From: Bosea sp. ANAM02
Lineage (GTDB): Bacteria; Pseudomonadota; Alphaproteobacteria; Rhizobiales; Beijerinckiaceae
DNA length: 64,000 nt
Reading direction: 5' to 3'
Assembly: GCF_011764485.1 (NCBI RefSeq)
Contig: NZ_AP022848.1
Location: forward strand, 3,066,001-3,130,000
In this document: positions 61,151 to 64,000 of the stretch, one piece after another
Layout of the letters: every line of letters begins with the position of its first letter
How positions within the stretch are numbered: the first letter of the stretch is position 1
Notes under the pieces: generated by a model
Database searches by the model: none
What the model saw: the letters and a program-made list of their open reading frames with translations, nothing else
Told to the model about the DNA's origin: nothing
Made by a program: the position numbers and the translations under genes

Positions 61151-61606
61151 ATGGTCGCCGTCCACGTCCTGAACGGACCCAATCTCAACCTGCTCGGAAC
61201 CCGCGAGCCCGGAACCTATGGCGCGGTCACGCTGGCCGGCGTCGAGGAACGCCTGCGCCGCAAGGCCGAGGCGGCGGGCGTAGAACTCACCTTCCGCCAG
61301 ACCAATTCCGAGGGCGAGCTGGTCACCTTCATCCAGCAGGCGGGCCTGGCCGGTGCCGGCGTCATCATCAACGCGGGCGCCTATACCCATACGTCGGTCG
61401 CCCTGCGCGACGCGATCAAGGGCGTCGATGCGCTGGCGATCGAAGTCCATATCTCCAACGTGCATGCGCGCGAGGAATTCCGGCACCACTCCTATATGGC
61501 ACCGGTCTGCGTCGGCGTGATCTGCGGCTTCGGCGTCGCGAGCTATGACCTCGCTCTCGACGCGATCGTGCCGCTATTGGAAAAGCGGGCGGCGCAAGCC
61601 GCCTGA
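61151..61606 (+). CDS. aroQ: 3-dehydroquinate dehydratase, type II
   Basis: 151 residues from the ATG at 61151, the usual AroQ length. [13 protein letters not shown] (8-20), catalytic Tyr23, [11 protein letters not shown], and [15 protein letters not shown] with the catalytic His are intact. It catalyses the third step of the shikimate pathway. The ribosome-binding site is weak. accB follows after 73 bases, the standard order in alphaproteobacteria. Confidence 0.97.
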   Translation: MVAVHVLNGPNLNLLGTREPGTYGAVTLAGVEERLRRKAEAAGVELTFRQTNSEGELVTFIQQAGLAGAGVIINAGAYTHTSVALRDAIKGVDALAIEVHISNVHAREEFRHHSYMAPVCVGVICGFGVASYDLALDAIVPLLEKRAAQAA

Positions 61607-61679
61607 GCCATTTTTGAACGGGAGCGCGGCTCGAGCGTCGCCTCCATCCGAATATCCGAAGAAGACGGTGACACCCGCC

Positions 61680-62144
61680 ATGGCGACCAAGAGCCCGATC
61701 GACCCCGAACTTGTCCGCGAGCTCGCCGAGCTGCTGAACCAGACCGATCTCACCGAGATCGAGGTCGAGAAGGGCGATCTGCGCGTCCGCGTCGCCCGCA
61801 ACATCTCGACGACCGTGCAGGTGCCCGCCGCCGCGCCGATGATGGCGATGCCGGCCCCGGTGGCTGCCGCCGCTGCGGCGCCCGTCGAAGCCAAGCCGAC
61901 CGCCGCCCATCCCGGCGCCGTGCCCTCCCCGATGGTCGGCACCGCCTATCGCCGCCCCTCGCCCGATGCCAAGCCCTTCGTCGAGATCGGCAGCGTCGTG
62001 AAGCAGGGTGAGCGCATCCTGCTCGTCGAGGCGATGAAGACCTTCAACGACATCGTCGCGCCCCGCGCCGGCAAGGTCACGGCCATTCTGGTCGAAGACG
62101 GCCAGCCGGTGGAGTACGGCGAGCCGCTGCTGGTGATCGAGTGA
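61680..62144 (+). CDS. accB: Acetyl-CoA carboxylase biotin carboxyl carrier protein
   Basis: 154 residues from the ATG at 61680. An N-terminal helical part, an Ala/Pro-rich linker (about 49-80) and a C-terminal biotinyl domain with Lys120 in EAMKTFN, where the classic form reads EAMKMMN; the Phe is common in this order. It carries carboxybiotin between AccC and AccAD. Confidence 0.97.
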   Translation: MATKSPIDPELVRELAELLNQTDLTEIEVEKGDLRVRVARNISTTVQVPAAAPMMAMPAPVAAAAAAPVEAKPTAAHPGAVPSPMVGTAYRRPSPDAKPFVEIGSVVKQGERILLVEAMKTFNDIVAPRAGKVTAILVEDGQPVEYGEPLLVIE

Positions 62145-62185
62145 GCGCGGCGCCTCGCGCCGCCGGGTCCGTTTCGGGTTTCAAG

Positions 62186-63547
62186 ATGTTCGACAAGATC
62201 CTGATCGCCAATCGTGGAGAGATCGCGCTGCGCGTGCTGCGCGCGGCCAAGGAACTCGGCATCGCGACCGTCGCGGTGCATTCCACGGCCGATGCCAACG
62301 CCATGCATGTGCGCCTCGCCGACGAGAGCGTCTGCATCGGCCCGCCGCCGGCCCGCGAGAGCTATCTCAACATCCCCGCCCTGATCGCGGCCTGCGAGAT
62401 CACCGGCGCCGACGCGGTCCATCCCGGCTACGGCTTCCTCTCCGAGAACGCCCGCTTCGCCGATATCCTCGACCGGCACAACATCACCTTCATCGGCCCC
62501 AAGGCCGAGCATATCCGCTCGATGGGCGACAAGATCGAGGCCAAGCGCACCGCCAAGCGCCTCGGCATCCCCTGCGTGCCGGGCTCCGAGGGCGGCGTCG
62601 CCGACGAGGTCGAGGCCACGCGCATCATCCGCGAGATCGGCCTGCCCGTCATCATCAAGGCCGCCTCCGGCGGCGGCGGCAAGGGCATGAAGGTGGTTCG
62701 CACCGAGGACGAGATCGCCGTCCTGCTCGCCACCGCCCGCAGCGAGGCCAAGGCCAATTTCGGCGACGACGCGGTCTATATCGAGAAATATCTCGAGAAG
62801 CCGCGCCATATCGAGATTCAGGTGCTCGGCGACGGCCGCGGCAACGCCATCCATCTCGGCGAGCGCGACTGCTCTCTGCAACGCCGCCACCAGAAGGTCT
62901 GGGAAGAAGGCCCCTCGCCCGCGCTGAACGCCGGCGAGCGCGACCGGATCGGCGAGATCTGCGCCAAGGCGATGCGCGAGCTGCAATATCGCGGCGCCGG
63001 CACGATCGAGTTCCTCTACGAGGACGGCGAGTTCTACTTCATCGAGATGAACACCCGCATCCAGGTCGAGCATCCCGTGACCGAGATGATCACCGGGATC
63101 GACCTCGTCAACGAGCAGATCCGCATCGCCGCGGGCGCGCCGCTCTCGCTCAAGCAGTCCGACATCGTCATCGAGGGCCATGCCATCGAGTGCCGGGTCA
63201 ATGCCGAGCATCACGCGACCTTCCGCCCCTCGCCCGGCAAGATCGCCTCGTTCCACACGCCGGGCGGCCTCGGCGTGCGCGTCGATTCGGCGGCCTATCA
63301 GGGCTACACGATCCCGCCGCATTACGATTCGCTGGTCGGCAAGCTGATCGTCCATGGCCGCAACCGCGACGAGTGCCTGATGCGCCTGCGCCGCTCGCTC
63401 GACGAGTTCGTCGTCGACGGCGTCGACACGACGCTGCCGCTGTTCCGCACGCTGGTGCGCAACCCGGACATCCTCAACGGCGATTACAACATCCACTGGC
63501 TCGAGAAATTCCTCGCCGCCGGCGGCATGGGCGAGCCGGAAGCCTGA
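62186..63547 (+). CDS. accC: Acetyl-CoA carboxylase biotin carboxylase subunit
   Basis: 453 residues from the ATG at 62186 ([18 protein letters not shown]). The biotin-carboxylase ATP-grasp domain has SGGGGKGM (161-168), the catalytic QRRHQK and [17 protein letters not shown] at 62141, overlapping the accB stop, would add 15 residues. It carboxylates biotin on AccB for fatty-acid synthesis. Confidence 0.98.
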   Translation: MFDKILIANRGEIALRVLRAAKELGIATVAVHSTADANAMHVRLADESVCIGPPPARESYLNIPALIAACEITGADAVHPGYGFLSENARFADILDRHNITFIGPKAEHIRSMGDKIEAKRTAKRLGIPCVPGSEGGVADEVEATRIIREIGLPVIIKAASGGGGKGMKVVRTEDEIAVLLATARSEAKANFGDDAVYIEKYLEKPRHIEIQVLGDGRGNAIHLGERDCSLQRRHQKVWEEGPSPALNAGERDRIGEICAKAMRELQYRGAGTIEFLYEDGEFYFIEMNTRIQVEHPVTEMITGIDLVNEQIRIAAGAPLSLKQSDIVIEGHAIECRVNAEHHATFRPSPGKIASFHTPGGLGVRVDSAAYQGYTIPPHYDSLVGKLIVHGRNRDECLMRLRRSLDEFVVDGVDTTLPLFRTLVRNPDILNGDYNIHWLEKFLAAGGMGEPEA

Positions 63548-63572
63548 AGCTTCGGGCAATTCCTGAACCGAG

Positions 63573-63606
63573 AAAGCCCCTCGCGCTGCGAGGGGCTTTT
63601 TTCTTG
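63573..63606 (+). terminator. Rho-independent terminator of accC
   Basis: AAAGCCCCTCGC and GCGAGGGGCTTT form a perfect 12-bp stem with a GCT loop (63573-63599), followed by TTTCTT. Confidence 0.93.
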
Positions 63607-63630
63607 TCAATGCCCTCTACTCAAAACCGC

Positions 63631-63740
63631 GGGTCATCCCGGGTGGAGCAAAGCGCAGACCCGGGATCCATGCCAGAGCGCTTCCGATAGAGGTTCAGGA
63701 ATGGATCCCGGGTCTCCCTATGGTCGCCCGGGATGACACG
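63631..63740. repeat. Intergenic palindromic element, CATCCCGGGTC class
   Basis: GGTCATCCCGGGTGG ... CGCCCGGGATGACA with inner arms AGACCCGGGATCCAT and ATGGATCCCGGGTCT. It lies between convergent accC and the M20 peptidase gene. Confidence 0.87.
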
Positions 63741-63776
63741 CGTTTCCTTTGAAAGCCGAGAGCGCAACGCGGCGTC

Positions 63777-64000
63777 TCAGATCGCCTCCAGAAGGCCCTT
63801 CATCAGCGCCTGACGCGGCACGATCGAGGAGATCAGCCCGTATTCCTGCAGCGTATGGGCGCCGTCACCGTCGATGCCGAGTCCGTCGAGGGTCGGCACG
63901 CCGAGCGCGGCGGTGAAGTTGCCGTCCGAGCCGCCGCCCGTCATCGGGCAATCCTGCAGATCGAAGCCGACATCGGCGGCAACCTTGCGCGCCAGCTCGA
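63777..64000 (-). CDS. M20-family metallopeptidase, C-terminal end (cut by window edge)
   Basis: The last 74 codons of a minus-strand gene that runs off the right edge. TGGGSDGNFTAALGVPTLDG, then GDGAHTLQEY and LISSIVPRQALMKGLLEAI match the end of M20 peptidases of the glutamate-carboxypeptidase (CPG2)/ArgE/DapE type; GGGSDGN and GAHT are the second-subdomain zinc motifs. Substrate cannot be told from the fragment. Confidence 0.88.
   Translation of the reverse strand, partial: ELARKVAADVGFDLQDCPMTGGGSDGNFTAALGVPTLDGLGIDGDGAHTLQEYGLISSIVPRQALMKGLLEAI

Overview
The window is GC-rich chromosomal DNA from an alphaproteobacterium of the order Hyphomicrobiales (Rhizobiales). Gene content and order fit a Bosea-like genome best. 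That placement is inferred from gene order (recJ-glpX-hom-alaC, the suf cluster, prfB-mrcA-amiC beside divergent rne, aroQ-accB-accC), an Irr-type iron box and EcfG-type promoters; no 16S gene is present. Most of the window is core housekeeping sequence with small accessory patches.

Layout. 1-820: the start of a tyrosine integrase that runs off the left edge, next to a tRNA-Glu gene that is its probable attachment site. 0.9-9.2 kb: recJ, glpX, hom and an alaC-type aminotransferase, with a regulator/peroxiredoxin patch between hom and alaC, then a small lipoprotein. 9.2-13 kb: PHA synthase and a group of small proteins (secreted 91 aa, HigA-N-like, ribbon-helix-helix-like, PRC-barrel) with two EcfG-like promoters. 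13-16.8 kb: NAD(P)HX repair enzyme, glnB and glnA. 16.8-20.5 kb: a flippase and two glycosyltransferases. 21-28.7 kb: parE, a LysR regulator, an alpha/beta hydrolase, a DEAD-box helicase, a diguanylate cyclase and a TfoX-like protein. 28.7-38.8 kb: iron-sulfur assembly: sufA, then (after ldh-like, yjbR and phzF genes) sufT, sufS, a tautomerase, sufD, sufC, sufB and a second cysteine desulfurase, with an iron-control-element palindrome upstream. 39-46.8 kb: a hydrolase, tyrS, a large AsmA-like protein, a Bcp peroxiredoxin and an M23 peptidase. 47-56.4 kb: prfB (with a programmed frameshift), mrcA, amiC and divergent RNase E. 56.4-64 kb: an MscS channel, an aminotransferase, a DsbA-like protein, aroQ, accB, accC and the end of an M20 peptidase.

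How the parts work together. The suf genes form one Fe-S assembly pathway, with sulfur supplied by two desulfurases and assembly on SufBCD; the ICE palindrome suggests iron control through Irr. GlnB and GlnA form the nitrogen-signalling pair. PBP1A, AmiC and the M23 peptidase build and remodel peptidoglycan. AccB and AccC are the biotin half of acetyl-CoA carboxylase.

Non-coding structure is the most unusual part. Nine intergenic elements are bounded by GTCAT...ATGAC, fall into four sequence classes, and sit at convergent or co-directional junctions but never between divergent genes. Six strong Rho-independent terminators, a tRNA promoter and a ~475-base leader in front of rne are also visible. 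I saw no CRISPR array, rRNA operon or complete insertion sequence, and no clear new multi-gene defence or biosynthetic system.
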